Shown: positions 1 through 5,784, numbered from the stretch's first letter. The stretch: DNA of 6,554 nt from Deltaproteobacteria bacterium (GCA_024644775.1 JAHEHB010000312.1:1-6554), one strand, 5' to 3'. Notes: generated by a model from the letters alone, not told the origin. Translations and numbers: made by a program.

Positions 1-171
1 AAGTATTCTGATACCGTTTGGATTTTTCTGCACTTTTATGTGGGTTTTTCCTTCCTTTGCCACATTCCATACAAAGGTGTAATCCTTTATGGTAAAATTT
101 TGAGCATAGGACAACGGTGAAAATATAACGTAACCACCGAGAAATACCAGCAGAATCATTTTTCTGATCAT
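1..171 (-). CDS. Partial exported protein, N-terminal 57 residues (runs off left edge)
   Basis: An open frame starts with ATG at 171-169 and stays open to the window edge. The peptide begins MIRKMILLVFLGGYVIFSP and continues to an A-Q site around residues 23-24. That is a short basic N-terminus, a hydrophobic core and a small-residue cleavage site, so a Sec signal peptide is likely and the product is probably periplasmic, outer-membrane or secreted. The mature part visible (about 33 residues) starts NFTIKDYTFVWNV and is polar with beta-strand character; I do not recognise the family. An AAAGGA ribosome site lies at 181-186, nine bases before the start, which supports this ATG over the internal one at residue 5. 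The gene is divergent from the Thr-tailed protein gene at 626. Function unknown; only the export prediction is firm. Confidence 0.72.
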   Translation of the reverse strand, partial: MIRKMILLVFLGGYVIFSPLSYAQNFTIKDYTFVWNVAKEGKTHIKVQKNPNGIRIL

Positions 172-410
172 GACAACCGTTCCTTTCATTGTTTGCGTTT
201 TCCTTTACCAAGGGTTAACATTTATGATTTAACGTAACAATCCATTTGAATTCGTCAACACCAATCACGTGCATGTTGACAATTGAAAGAATATTTCGCC
301 TAAATAAGTTGCGTGTAGTTTCGAACGACGGGTGGGTTGAAGATAACGATTGAAACCGTCGAAAAGAATCAAGCCTAGCGATTTTGGAAATTTTATCCAT
401 AATTTACAGT

Positions 411-450
411 CCCCAAAAATATGCCATTGACCATTTGAAACTTTTTGGGG
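411..450. repeat. Perfect 9-bp inverted repeat, 22-base loop
   Basis: CCCCAAAAA at 411-419 is exactly complementary to TTTTTGGGG at 442-450, with 22 bases between. In a plus-strand transcript the stem would be G:C at its base and A:U near the loop. In either direction the arms include a run of five T or A, but no U-tract follows the stem, so it is not a standard intrinsic terminator. It sits upstream of the promoter at 547-574 and just outside the weak minus-strand open frame. It could be a protein-binding site or a cruciform-prone sequence; its role is unknown. Confidence 0.5.
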
Positions 451-546
451 TATATATTAAAGGATTAAAGGCGATAGAATTTGAAGCCGAACTTATATAA
501 ATGGTATCAGGAAACGGTAGAATAGATTTCTGAATTGTGTTAATCA

Positions 547-574
547 TTGACGAAGTAAATTGGTGTGCTAAACT
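547..574 (+). promoter_or_regulatory. Candidate sigma70-type promoter for the Thr-tailed protein gene
   Basis: TTGACG (547-552) is followed after 16 bases by TAAACT (569-574). This gives five of six matches to the -35 consensus and four of six to the -10 consensus. Transcription would begin near 581, leaving a leader of about 45 bases to the ATG at 626, with a GGGAG ribosome site at 612-616. Position and orientation fit, but the region is AT-rich and the -10 is imperfect, so this is only a candidate. Confidence 0.35.
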
Positions 575-625
575 GATTGGGACCTTTTTCCATTGAATAA
601 AGAGACCATACGGGAGAACTGAAAA

Positions 626-1192
626 ATGAAAAAATCAAAAATCTTTATCATTTTGCCACTTTTATTGATTGCAGTTTTACTGAACCAATCGATCGCGCAG
701 GACCAGACCGTCAGATTGGCATGTGTTACGGCAGCGCACCGATATGAGAATAATCAATCTATTTTGGAAATCGTGAGTCAAAGAAATAGCCAGGTGAGTG
801 GTGCTTCAGCAGTATTCGAAACTGTATTTGATTTAACACTTGATTCACCGGTAGAGGATGCGCTCCAGATTGTCAGCGAAGAAGGCATACCAGAGAATGC
901 TACGCTCACCTGGGGCTTACGTTGTAGAGACGGTTGGGTAAATACGGGTTGTTCGGCATCTATTTTTGGTAATGCGAAAGAAACTTCAACGGGGGCCCCC
1001 TATGACAGCGATATTGTTCAGAGGGACAATGGCTGTTTCTCAGATAATGATGAGTTTGAAAATCAGACGCTGTATGTTACCTGCTGTAGAACACTTGTTG
1101 TTGCAGGGGGTTTGACAGGGACTACTACGACAACCACATCGACTTCGACGACTTCAACAACGACAACGACAACGACCACAACTACTTTGTGA
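626..1192 (+). CDS. Secreted cysteine-containing protein with C-terminal poly-threonine tail
   Basis: The 188-residue product starts with a clear Sec signal peptide: Lys residues at 2, 3 and 5, a hydrophobic core at 6-19, and a likely cut after SIAQ (residue 25) or the preceding Ala. The mature protein has six cysteines (33, 100, 109, 137 and the pair 153-154), enough for three disulfides, which fits a folded periplasmic or extracellular domain. Residues 164-187 are almost only Thr with three Ser, and the protein ends one Leu later. No transmembrane anchor, sorting motif or further domain follows the tail. Such Thr tracts usually act as flexible, possibly O-glycosylated linkers, so the tail may be a linker whose downstream domain is missing. 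The GGGAG ribosome site ten bases upstream supports the start. The gene faces the TIR gene, with 29 bases between their ends. I do not recognise the folded domain; its function is unknown. Confidence 0.85.
   Translation: MKKSKIFIILPLLLIAVLLNQSIAQDQTVRLACVTAAHRYENNQSILEIVSQRNSQVSGASAVFETVFDLTLDSPVEDALQIVSEEGIPENATLTWGLRCRDGWVNTGCSASIFGNAKETSTGAPYDSDIVQRDNGCFSDNDEFENQTLYVTCCRTLVVAGGLTGTTTTTTSTSTTSTTTTTTTTTTL
1121..1186 (+). repeat. Threonine-codon low-complexity tract
   Basis: Twenty-two consecutive codons encode 19 Thr and 3 Ser (residues 166-187). All four Thr codons (ACT, ACG, ACA, ACC) are used. The only exact tandem array is three copies of ACAACG at 1157-1174. Mixed codon use suggests the amino-acid composition is selected, rather than a fresh microsatellite expansion, although the six-base repeat could still change copy number in frame. 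Any gain or loss in units of three or six keeps the reading frame, so this tract would tune tail length and not switch the gene off. Confidence 0.8.
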
Positions 1193-1221
1193 TATGTTAT
1201 ATCGTGGCACTTTTTTAAAAA

Positions 1222-2325
1222 CTATGTACCTGTCTTCGATGTTTTAAACATGCTTATCAACTGGCTGAGTACTTCTTTGTATTTTTCAGGGTCTGTTTTC
1301 CACATGGATAAATCGTAAAGGTATTGTCTTTCCATATCTGCAATCGGTTCTTTATGGATCGCTGGATCGGCCCCTTCCGGTGTGTCCTGCAGTTTTGTAT
1401 CATCCGATTGAACAACAAGCAATTTTCTTTTACCGAAATCATTTTCTGCTTTGAGTGCTTTATGGATTTCGGATTTTGTCCACGCCTTGTTGATACTGCT
1501 TTGTGATAAGACAAGCAATAATTTATCATGATACCTAATTACTTCGTCGATTTGTCTTATCAGCGTTTCATGACCTTTTGCATCTTTAGGCGCATGCCAA
1601 CACCGAATGCCCTCTCGCTGAAGATCATTAAAGAGACGATCGGCGAAATCTTTGTCTTCAACACTATAGCTGATAAAACAAGAGTAATAATCACTTATTC
1701 GGTCAATTAGTGACGACATGTAATCGACGAATATTTCCGGCACACCCAACCCTTTGAGAAAAACCTCAGGGATACTCCATCGAGAACGAAAAATGGTATC
1801 AATATCTATGGAGGAAGGTCCCAAGTGGTTGATGGTATCCAGACCCAAAGCAGAACTTAAATCAACATTTGCAAAAATTGTGAATCCGATGGTTGATTGG
1901 GTCAAATCCGTCCTTTTCAGCTGAGTATTTATCAGGTTTGCTCTGCAGAGATCGGCTTTGACGAGCTTTGCCATGCTCACATCAGCCATCGATAAATTTG
2001 CCTCGGTAAGATTTGATTCATGTGCATTCGCACTATTCAGTGTCGCCTCTTTTAGGATTGCTCCCGTCAGTTTCGCCTCGGCAAGATTCGCCGCTTGAAG
2101 GTCTGCCCCCCTTAGGTCTGCATTGCTGAGGTCCGCCATGTTCAGATTGACGCCTCTGAGATCAATTAATCTCAGGTTTGAACCGCTCAAATCGATTCCC
2201 CTCAGATTATAGCCTCTCAGATCCTCCCACCGAAGATCCGGCACAAGTTGAGGGTAGAGCTTTCGCCATTGATTCCAGGTATCAACGCCCTCTTTAAGTA
2301 TGGCCAGATGCTGAGGCTTCGCCAT
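1222..2325 (-). CDS. Pentapeptide-repeat / TIR-domain protein, candidate NAD-cleaving effector
   Basis: The 367-residue protein has two modules. Residues about 35-160 are roughly 25 pentapeptide repeats of the A(D/N)LxX type, expected to form about six coils of a right-handed quadrilateral beta-helix. A linker (about 161-212) carries HLGPSSIDIDT and IPEVFLKGLGVPE, segments I recall from other bacterial pentapeptide-TIR proteins. Residues about 213-360 are a TIR domain: box 1 FISYS at 217-221, the GIRCWHAPKD loop region at 239-248, and WTKSEI at 282-287. Glu286 aligns with the NADase glutamate of SARM1 (in WVHKEI), so NAD cleavage is plausible. No signal peptide or membrane segment is visible, so it is cytosolic. 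An AGGGAGGG ribosome site at 2330-2337 fixes the start. Bacterial TIR proteins often act in phage defence by depleting NAD, but no recognised defence partner (such as a Thoeris ThsA) is adjacent. The loop after APKD seems slightly shorter than usual. The domains are clear; the defence role is inferred. Confidence 0.92.
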   Translation of the reverse strand: MAKPQHLAILKEGVDTWNQWRKLYPQLVPDLRWEDLRGYNLRGIDLSGSNLRLIDLRGVNLNMADLSNADLRGADLQAANLAEAKLTGAILKEATLNSANAHESNLTEANLSMADVSMAKLVKADLCRANLINTQLKRTDLTQSTIGFTIFANVDLSSALGLDTINHLGPSSIDIDTIFRSRWSIPEVFLKGLGVPEIFVDYMSSLIDRISDYYSCFISYSVEDKDFADRLFNDLQREGIRCWHAPKDAKGHETLIRQIDEVIRYHDKLLLVLSQSSINKAWTKSEIHKALKAENDFGKRKLLVVQSDDTKLQDTPEGADPAIHKEPIADMERQYLYDLSMWKTDPEKYKEVLSQLISMFKTSKTGT

Positions 2326-2347
2326 ATTGCCCTCCCTGAGCCATCAT

Positions 2348-2375
2348 ATTATGTTATACGAATTGCGTATGTCAA
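2348..2375 (-). promoter_or_regulatory. Promoter of the TIR gene with palindromic candidate operator in the spacer
   Basis: Read on the minus strand, TTGACA (2375-2370, a perfect -35) is followed after 16 bases by CATAAT (2353-2348, five of six). The start point would fall near 2341, giving a leader of about 15 bases that contains the AGGGAGGG ribosome site. The spacer is almost filled by the imperfect palindrome ATACGAATTGCGTAT (2356-2370), with arms ATACG and CGTAT. A repressor bound there would block RNA polymerase directly. The promoter is a good match; the operator is inferred from symmetry and position alone. Confidence 0.55.
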
Positions 2376-2455
2376 AGTCTTTGTTCAAATGTCGAAGGGA
2401 GATAGGGTGCGGCCTTAGTTTTGACCAAAAGGCTTGGGATATGACGATGACTTTT

Positions 2456-2502
2456 GTAAAACCACGGTTGAGTGGTTCAGTTTAGGTAAAACTACGGGTG
2501 AG
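2456..2502. repeat. Two tandem 17-bp direct repeats
   Basis: GTAAAACCACGGTTGAG (2456-2472) and GTAAAACTACGGGTGAG (2486-2502) match at 15 of 17 positions, with starts exactly 30 bases apart, close to three helical turns. They lie between the end of the reductase gene and the TIR gene. Relative to the TIR promoter they sit about 115-160 bases upstream, a distance used by activators that work by looping. They could equally be leftover duplicated sequence. No known binding consensus is claimed. Confidence 0.5.
2460..2477 (-). terminator. Weak candidate terminator after the reductase gene
   Basis: On the minus strand AACCAC, a six-base loop and GTGGTT form a six-pair hairpin about 30 bases past the reductase stop codon, followed by TTAC and not by a proper U-tract. 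It overlaps the first 17-bp direct repeat, so the symmetry may belong to a binding site instead. No better terminator was seen between the two genes, and read-through into the TIR gene is possible. Confidence 0.22.
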
Positions 2503-2506
2503 ACAC

Positions 2507-4417
2507 CTATAAGCTGCAGCCAAGCTTAAATCCATCCTGCACAGCCGAAAACGCCTGCCGCACATCCATGGCATCTCCGATGATATGAATTGAGCTAAAA
2601 GCGGAACGCAGTCTTTTCAAAACGCCGTGATTGGGCCGAAAGCCCAAAGCCAACACCACATTATCGATCGTATCGATAACCGACTCCTCGCCGTTTGCTT
2701 CCACCATAACGGATCCTTCCCCAATTCGTTTCAATGTGGTCTGAGTTCTGATGCTGACTTCGGCTTCTTTGAGACGTTTTAATAGAACCGGTTTTGTGTT
2801 TTTGGGGACATCGTAGCCGACCGCTTCCTGCATTTCCACAAGCACCACAGATTTTCCGTTTCGGGCCAAATGGTCTGCAACTTCGAGACCCACCTCACCG
2901 CCGCCTGCCACAACGACATTCGTTCCAATCTCGGATTCTTTAAAAAACACATCCTCAGCTCGGATCACCATGGGGGTGTCAATGCCTTTGATCGGGGGAT
3001 AGTAGGATGTTGCGCCAATGGCGGCCACTACTTCATCCGGCCTTTCGCTTTGTATTGTCTCAACTGTTGCTTTTGTGTTGAGTCGAATATCAATATGATT
3101 TCGCGTTAATGCACATTCCCAATACGTAAGAAGCCGAAGCAGATCTTTTTTTCCATCCGGAAGGGAGGCGACATAAAAGTTACCACCCAGATAGTCGCGT
3201 TTTTCAAAAAGTGTCACCTGATGACCCCTTTCAGCTGCAGTTAACGCCGTTTGAATTCCCGCAGGCCCCCCTCCAATAACCATCACTTTTTTCTTTTTTT
3301 CAGCCGGTTTTATCCGGATGACCGCTTCATAGCCTGTCTGCGGATTTGAAACACAGGTTGTGTGATAGGTAATGGTGCGTCCGATACAGCCGCTGTTACA
3401 GCCGATGCAGGGGATAATCTCATCAAGCCTGCCGTCCCTGATTTTATTCGGAAATTCCGGATCTGCCAACATTTGTCTGCCAAGGGCGACAATGTCCACC
3501 TGACCTTCACTAAGAAGCCGCTCGGCATACACAGGATCCAAAATACGCCCCACTCCTATCACGGGAATATTTACCACTTTTTTTACTTCGGTCGCATAGG
3601 GTATCAAATGACCTTGAGACGTATAATAGGGGGCGGTTGCATCTTTATAAGCCGAAATATGAAGCGCATTCGCACCGGTTTTTTCAAGTGCTTTTGCTAG
3701 AACCACTGCATCTTCGAGGGAGATGCCGGTATTTTTAAAGTCGCCCATGGAAAACCGGCAAATGATGGGATACCTCTCACCGACCGTTTCTCTCACTTTC
3801 ATCAGAACTTCGAGGGAAAACCGCATCCTTCCGTGGATATCACCGCCGTATGCATCGTTTCGTTTGTTCATATGTTTTGTTAGAAAAGAACTCAACAGGT
3901 AACCATGGGCCATATGAAGCTCAATTCCATCGATTCCTGCGTTTTTTGCCCCTAAAGCGGCTCTGGCAAAATCAGAGACCGTGTCCTGAATCCCTCGTTC
4001 TGATATCTCAATGGGAACACCGCTCTTGGGATTATCCTCAATGGGAGATGGGCCCACCACCGGCATGCCCGTTGCCTCCGGATCGGCCTTCGGTCCACAG
4101 TGGTTCAGTTGAATCACGAGTTTTCCGCCGGCGGAATGAACGGCATCGGCTAATCGTTTGAATCCCGGAACAAATTTGTCGTCATGTAAACAAAGCATCC
4201 TCCCATTATATCGCCCCTGAAACGCCACAGTGGTCTGCCCGGTGGTATTGTAGGCCACCCCGCCTTTCGCACGCACCACGTGATAGGCTATATGCTGATT
4301 GGTAACATGACCTTTTTCATCCGCATAGTTGGTCTGCATGGGTGCCATGATCATTCGATTTTTTAGATTCATGGTGCCTATATTTATCTGTGAAAAAAGA
4401 TGCATAAATTGCGACAT
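2507..4417 (-). CDS. NADH:flavin oxidoreductase, 2,4-dienoyl-CoA / enoate reductase type (FMN, 4Fe-4S, FAD)
   Basis: The 636-residue cytosolic enzyme has the full layout of the FadH/enoate reductase branch of the Old Yellow Enzyme family. Residues about 5-345 are the FMN TIM barrel, with IMAPM at 23-27, ELHMAHGYL at 166-174 (Tyr173 aligns with the catalytic Tyr166 of E. coli FadH), NKRNDAYGG at 184-192 and GVGRI at 288-292. Cys337, Cys340, Cys344 and Cys355 form the CxxCxxxC-x10-C [4Fe-4S] site. GGGPAG (382-387) starts the FAD domain, GGGEVG (505-510) is the NAD(P) Rossmann turn, and IIGDAMD (612-618) is the FAD-closing motif. Electrons would pass NAD(P)H to FAD to cluster to FMN to an activated C=C bond. 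One oddity is NHCGPK at 105-110, where the usual motif is HxGR. An AGGAGG site at 4425-4430 supports the start; a TATAAT at 4440-4435 lacks a good -35. It is divergent from a TRAP operon, hinting at an imported acid as substrate. The exact substrate cannot be read from sequence. Confidence 0.93.
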   Translation of the reverse strand: MSQFMHLFSQINIGTMNLKNRMIMAPMQTNYADEKGHVTNQHIAYHVVRAKGGVAYNTTGQTTVAFQGRYNGRMLCLHDDKFVPGFKRLADAVHSAGGKLVIQLNHCGPKADPEATGMPVVGPSPIEDNPKSGVPIEISERGIQDTVSDFARAALGAKNAGIDGIELHMAHGYLLSSFLTKHMNKRNDAYGGDIHGRMRFSLEVLMKVRETVGERYPIICRFSMGDFKNTGISLEDAVVLAKALEKTGANALHISAYKDATAPYYTSQGHLIPYATEVKKVVNIPVIGVGRILDPVYAERLLSEGQVDIVALGRQMLADPEFPNKIRDGRLDEIIPCIGCNSGCIGRTITYHTTCVSNPQTGYEAVIRIKPAEKKKKVMVIGGGPAGIQTALTAAERGHQVTLFEKRDYLGGNFYVASLPDGKKDLLRLLTYWECALTRNHIDIRLNTKATVETIQSERPDEVVAAIGATSYYPPIKGIDTPMVIRAEDVFFKESEIGTNVVVAGGGEVGLEVADHLARNGKSVVLVEMQEAVGYDVPKNTKPVLLKRLKEAEVSIRTQTTLKRIGEGSVMVEANGEESVIDTIDNVVLALGFRPNHGVLKRLRSAFSSIHIIGDAMDVRQAFSAVQDGFKLGCSL

Positions 4418-4475
4418 GATGCGGCCTCCTTTTTATTATATTAGACAGAATTTACAGGATTATTCGGATACTTTC

Positions 4476-4513
4476 GTCTGATTATGTTGGGTCTTCGGGC
4501 CCAACCGACGGAC
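4476..4513 (+). other. Stable hairpin with C(UUCG)G tetraloop in the divergent intergenic region
   Basis: GTTGGGTC (4486-4493) pairs with GGCCCAAC (4498-4505), with one G:U pair, around a TTCG loop; this is the exceptionally stable C(UUCG)G cap when transcribed in the plus direction. A second short helix, GTCTG (4476-4480) with CGGAC (4509-4513), can extend it through a small internal loop. The minus-strand version has a mismatch beside the loop, so the plus transcript is favoured. No U-tract follows, so it is not a typical terminator. It could be leader structure for the dctP operon if transcription starts upstream, or a bidirectional barrier just past the kinase remnant. Confidence 0.5.
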
Positions 4514-4551
4514 TTTATTGCTGGAACAGCCTGGAGATATTACCCCGTATC

Positions 4552-4743
4552 TCAATCCCGTTCATCCAGTCTAAAATAGAAGGAAATTCCCGGACAATCA
4601 AGAGAAACCCATAATTGCCAGCGATTCTCGGTGACCATCCGGTGGATCACGGCAATGCCAAATTCACCGAGAACTGCTGCATCATTGCGAAAAACATCTT
4701 GCAAGCTCCGAAATCCTTGTGATAACCATTTACATAACCTCAG
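4552..4743 (-). pseudogene. Probable remnant of a histidine-kinase ATPase domain (C-terminal ~60 residues)
   Basis: A 63-codon stretch open from a TGA at 4746-4744 to the stop TGA at 4554-4552 has no ATG near its beginning and no ribosome site. Its peptide resembles the end of a HATPase_c domain. FGIAVIHRMV (residues 28-37) resembles the GLGLAIVxxMV helix after the G2 box, WQLWVSLDCPG (42-52) resembles the GRIWVESxPG strand and turn, and ISFYFRLDE (53-61) resembles the final STFYFTLPE strand. The normal GLG is reduced to EFG, and the gly-rich turn is shortened. Nothing upstream encodes the rest, because the dctP ribosome site and start lie there. I read it as a decayed 3' end of a sensor kinase gene that may once have controlled the neighbouring transporter. 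The resemblance is by eye and could be chance in a short frame. Confidence 0.4.
4625..4673. repeat. Perfect 10-bp inverted repeat enclosing two small hairpins
   Basis: TTCTCGGTGA (4625-4634) is fully complementary to TCACCGAGAA (4664-4673). The 29 bases between can form two further small hairpins, ATCC-ggt-GGAT (4637-4647) and GGC-aat-GCC (4651-4659), giving a three-way-junction shape. It lies about 120-170 bases upstream of dctP and inside the kinase-remnant frame. It may be an RNA leader fold, an operator, or accidental symmetry in old coding sequence. Confidence 0.4.
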
Positions 4744-4791
4744 TCATTCCACCATCAATATTTTTCTAACCGATAAAAAAGGAGGATAGCG

Positions 4792-5784
4792 ATGAATGCA
4801 AAGCGATTGATCGGGTACTTTATTTTAATCCTTTCGGCTACTTTTATCGTTTCTGGCACAACTTCGGCGGCAACGCTTCGCGTTGCCCACAACTTTCCTG
4901 TGAAACATCCGTATTCGCTGGCCTGTGAAATGCTTGTAAAAGAAGTAAAAGAAAAAACCAATGGCCAGGTGCTTTTCAAACATTATCCGGCCGGCCAGTT
5001 GGGAAAAAGCAGAGAGATTACGGATCAAATGATCAAAGGTACCGTAGATTTGCAACCTGCGGGACCGACTGCGGTTGGCCGGTATTACGATCCCATGAAC
5101 TCCCTTCAGGTTTATTATCTTGTAGATTCTCCACAACAGCTTTTAAAAATTATGCGCGGGCCCGTCGGTCAAAAACTGTTCGATCAACTCAAGCAAAAAC
5201 TGGGCGTTCGGGTCATGGATGTATTGTACTACGGGCGACGTCACATCCTCACGGCAAAAAAACCGGTTCATAAACCGGAAGATCTGAAAGGTTTGAAAAT
5301 TCGTTCCATGACCACTCCGTTTCTAAAGATGTCTTTGGAAGCGATGGGGCCCACCGGGGTACCGGTGGCATTGTCCGAGGTTTATACTTCGCTTCAAACA
5401 GGGGTGGTCGATGGGATGGAAAATACCCCCGTAACCATTCAATTGAATAAATTCTACGAAGTCGGCAAATACTACTCCCTCACCGGACACAGTGTGCATC
5501 CCAGCCTCTGGAACTTCAACGAAAACTCCTGGCAGAAAAAGATCCCGGATGATCTGAAACCGGTCGTTTCGGAAGCTATTCAAAAGGTTACCGATTGGGA
5601 GATTGATGAGATGCTGCGACGCGAAAAGGAAGCTCAGAAATTTCTGCAGGATAAAGGTATTCAGATCATCGAGGTTGACAGGACGCCATTCCGGAAAGCC
5701 GTACAAACGATTTATCCGGAACTGGAAAAACGTTTCGGACCGATCTTTAAGGAAATCGCACAGGCTGCCGCTCAGGGACAATAG
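4792..5784 (+). CDS. dctP: TRAP transporter substrate-binding protein (DctP family)
   Basis: The 330-residue periplasmic protein captures an organic acid and delivers it to the DctQ-DctM membrane complex, which imports it using an ion gradient. A Sec signal peptide covers residues 1-26 or 27 (Lys4, Arg5, hydrophobic core 7-21, cleavage near TTSAA). Mature sequence starts TLRVAHNFP, typical of the family. PAGQLGKSREITDQMIKGTVDL (66-87, quoted only as a region), GRRHILTAKKPV (148-159), LKGLKIRS (165-172) and the signature ALSEVYTSLQTGVVDGMEN (193-211) are all present. Arg171 aligns with the arginine that binds the substrate carboxylate in SiaP-like proteins. Length matches the family. AAGGAGG at 4779-4785, six bases before the ATG, is near perfect and fixes the start. 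It is the first gene of the operon, followed by two hairpins and then dctQ. The substrate is not predictable by eye; the divergent enoate-type reductase suggests an unsaturated or aromatic acid only as a hypothesis. Confidence 0.95.
   Translation: MNAKRLIGYFILILSATFIVSGTTSAATLRVAHNFPVKHPYSLACEMLVKEVKEKTNGQVLFKHYPAGQLGKSREITDQMIKGTVDLQPAGPTAVGRYYDPMNSLQVYYLVDSPQQLLKIMRGPVGQKLFDQLKQKLGVRVMDVLYYGRRHILTAKKPVHKPEDLKGLKIRSMTTPFLKMSLEAMGPTGVPVALSEVYTSLQTGVVDGMENTPVTIQLNKFYEVGKYYSLTGHSVHPSLWNFNENSWQKKIPDDLKPVVSEAIQKVTDWEIDEMLRREKEAQKFLQDKGIQIIEVDRTPFRKAVQTIYPELEKRFGPIFKEIAQAAAQGQ

Larger units (their letters stand above)
172..625. other. 454-bp intergenic region, no convincing gene
   Basis: This stretch lies between two divergent genes for exported proteins, so it should carry both promoters. 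It is AT-rich. I can support a perfect inverted repeat at 411-450 and a plausible plus-strand promoter at 547-574, listed separately. A 61-codon open frame on the minus strand (400-215) has only a weak ribosome site (GGGGA, nine bases upstream) and a protein that I cannot relate to a family, so I do not call it a gene. No clear promoter for the leftward gene was found. The octamer AACGTAAC occurs here near 233-240 and again inside the leftward gene near 127-134; this may be chance. Confidence 0.6.

Noticed and set aside
276..306. TTGACA at 276-281 as a plus-strand promoter
   Set aside because: No acceptable -10 box at 16-18 bases (CCTAAA at 17), and it is over 300 bases from the nearest plus-strand gene.
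215..400. 61-codon minus-strand open frame; its IGVDEFKW segment recalls the ISL3-type transposase motif
   Set aside because: The resemblance covers about eight residues only, no catalytic context surrounds it, the ribosome site is weak and there are no terminal inverted repeats. Too little to call a gene or a transposase remnant.
1157..1174. ACAACG x3 as a phase-variation switch
   Set aside because: The unit is six bases, so copy-number change keeps the frame, and surrounding Thr codons are too mixed to behave as a long unstable tract.
1193..1221. Terminator between the convergent Thr-tailed and TIR genes
   Set aside because: There is a TTTTTTAAAA run at 1211-1220 but no stable stem next to it on either strand.
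1222..2325. Thoeris or another named multi-gene defence system
   Set aside because: A TIR domain alone is not enough; there is no adjacent effector gene, and the neighbours are a reductase and an unknown secreted protein.
3362..3700. Plus-strand open frames inside the reductase gene (also at 2870-3109 and 3850-4161)
   Set aside because: They are antisense to a gene with clear family motifs along its whole length, lack ribosome sites and show no recognisable protein features.
2507..4417. Naming the reductase fadH
   Set aside because: The architecture fits FadH, but enoate reductases, bile-acid BaiCD/BaiH-type and other family members share it, and the NHCGPK change argues against a simple orthologue call.
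4441..4791. Sigma54 promoter for the TRAP operon
   Set aside because: I looked for TGGCAC-N5-TTGCA-type elements because dct genes in some bacteria use sigma54; no match with correct GG/GC spacing was found. No strong sigma70 promoter was found for dctP either.
5323..5781. 152-codon minus-strand open frame inside dctP (and another at 4825-5136)
   Set aside because: Antisense shadows of the strongly supported dctP frame; no ribosome site and no family resemblance.
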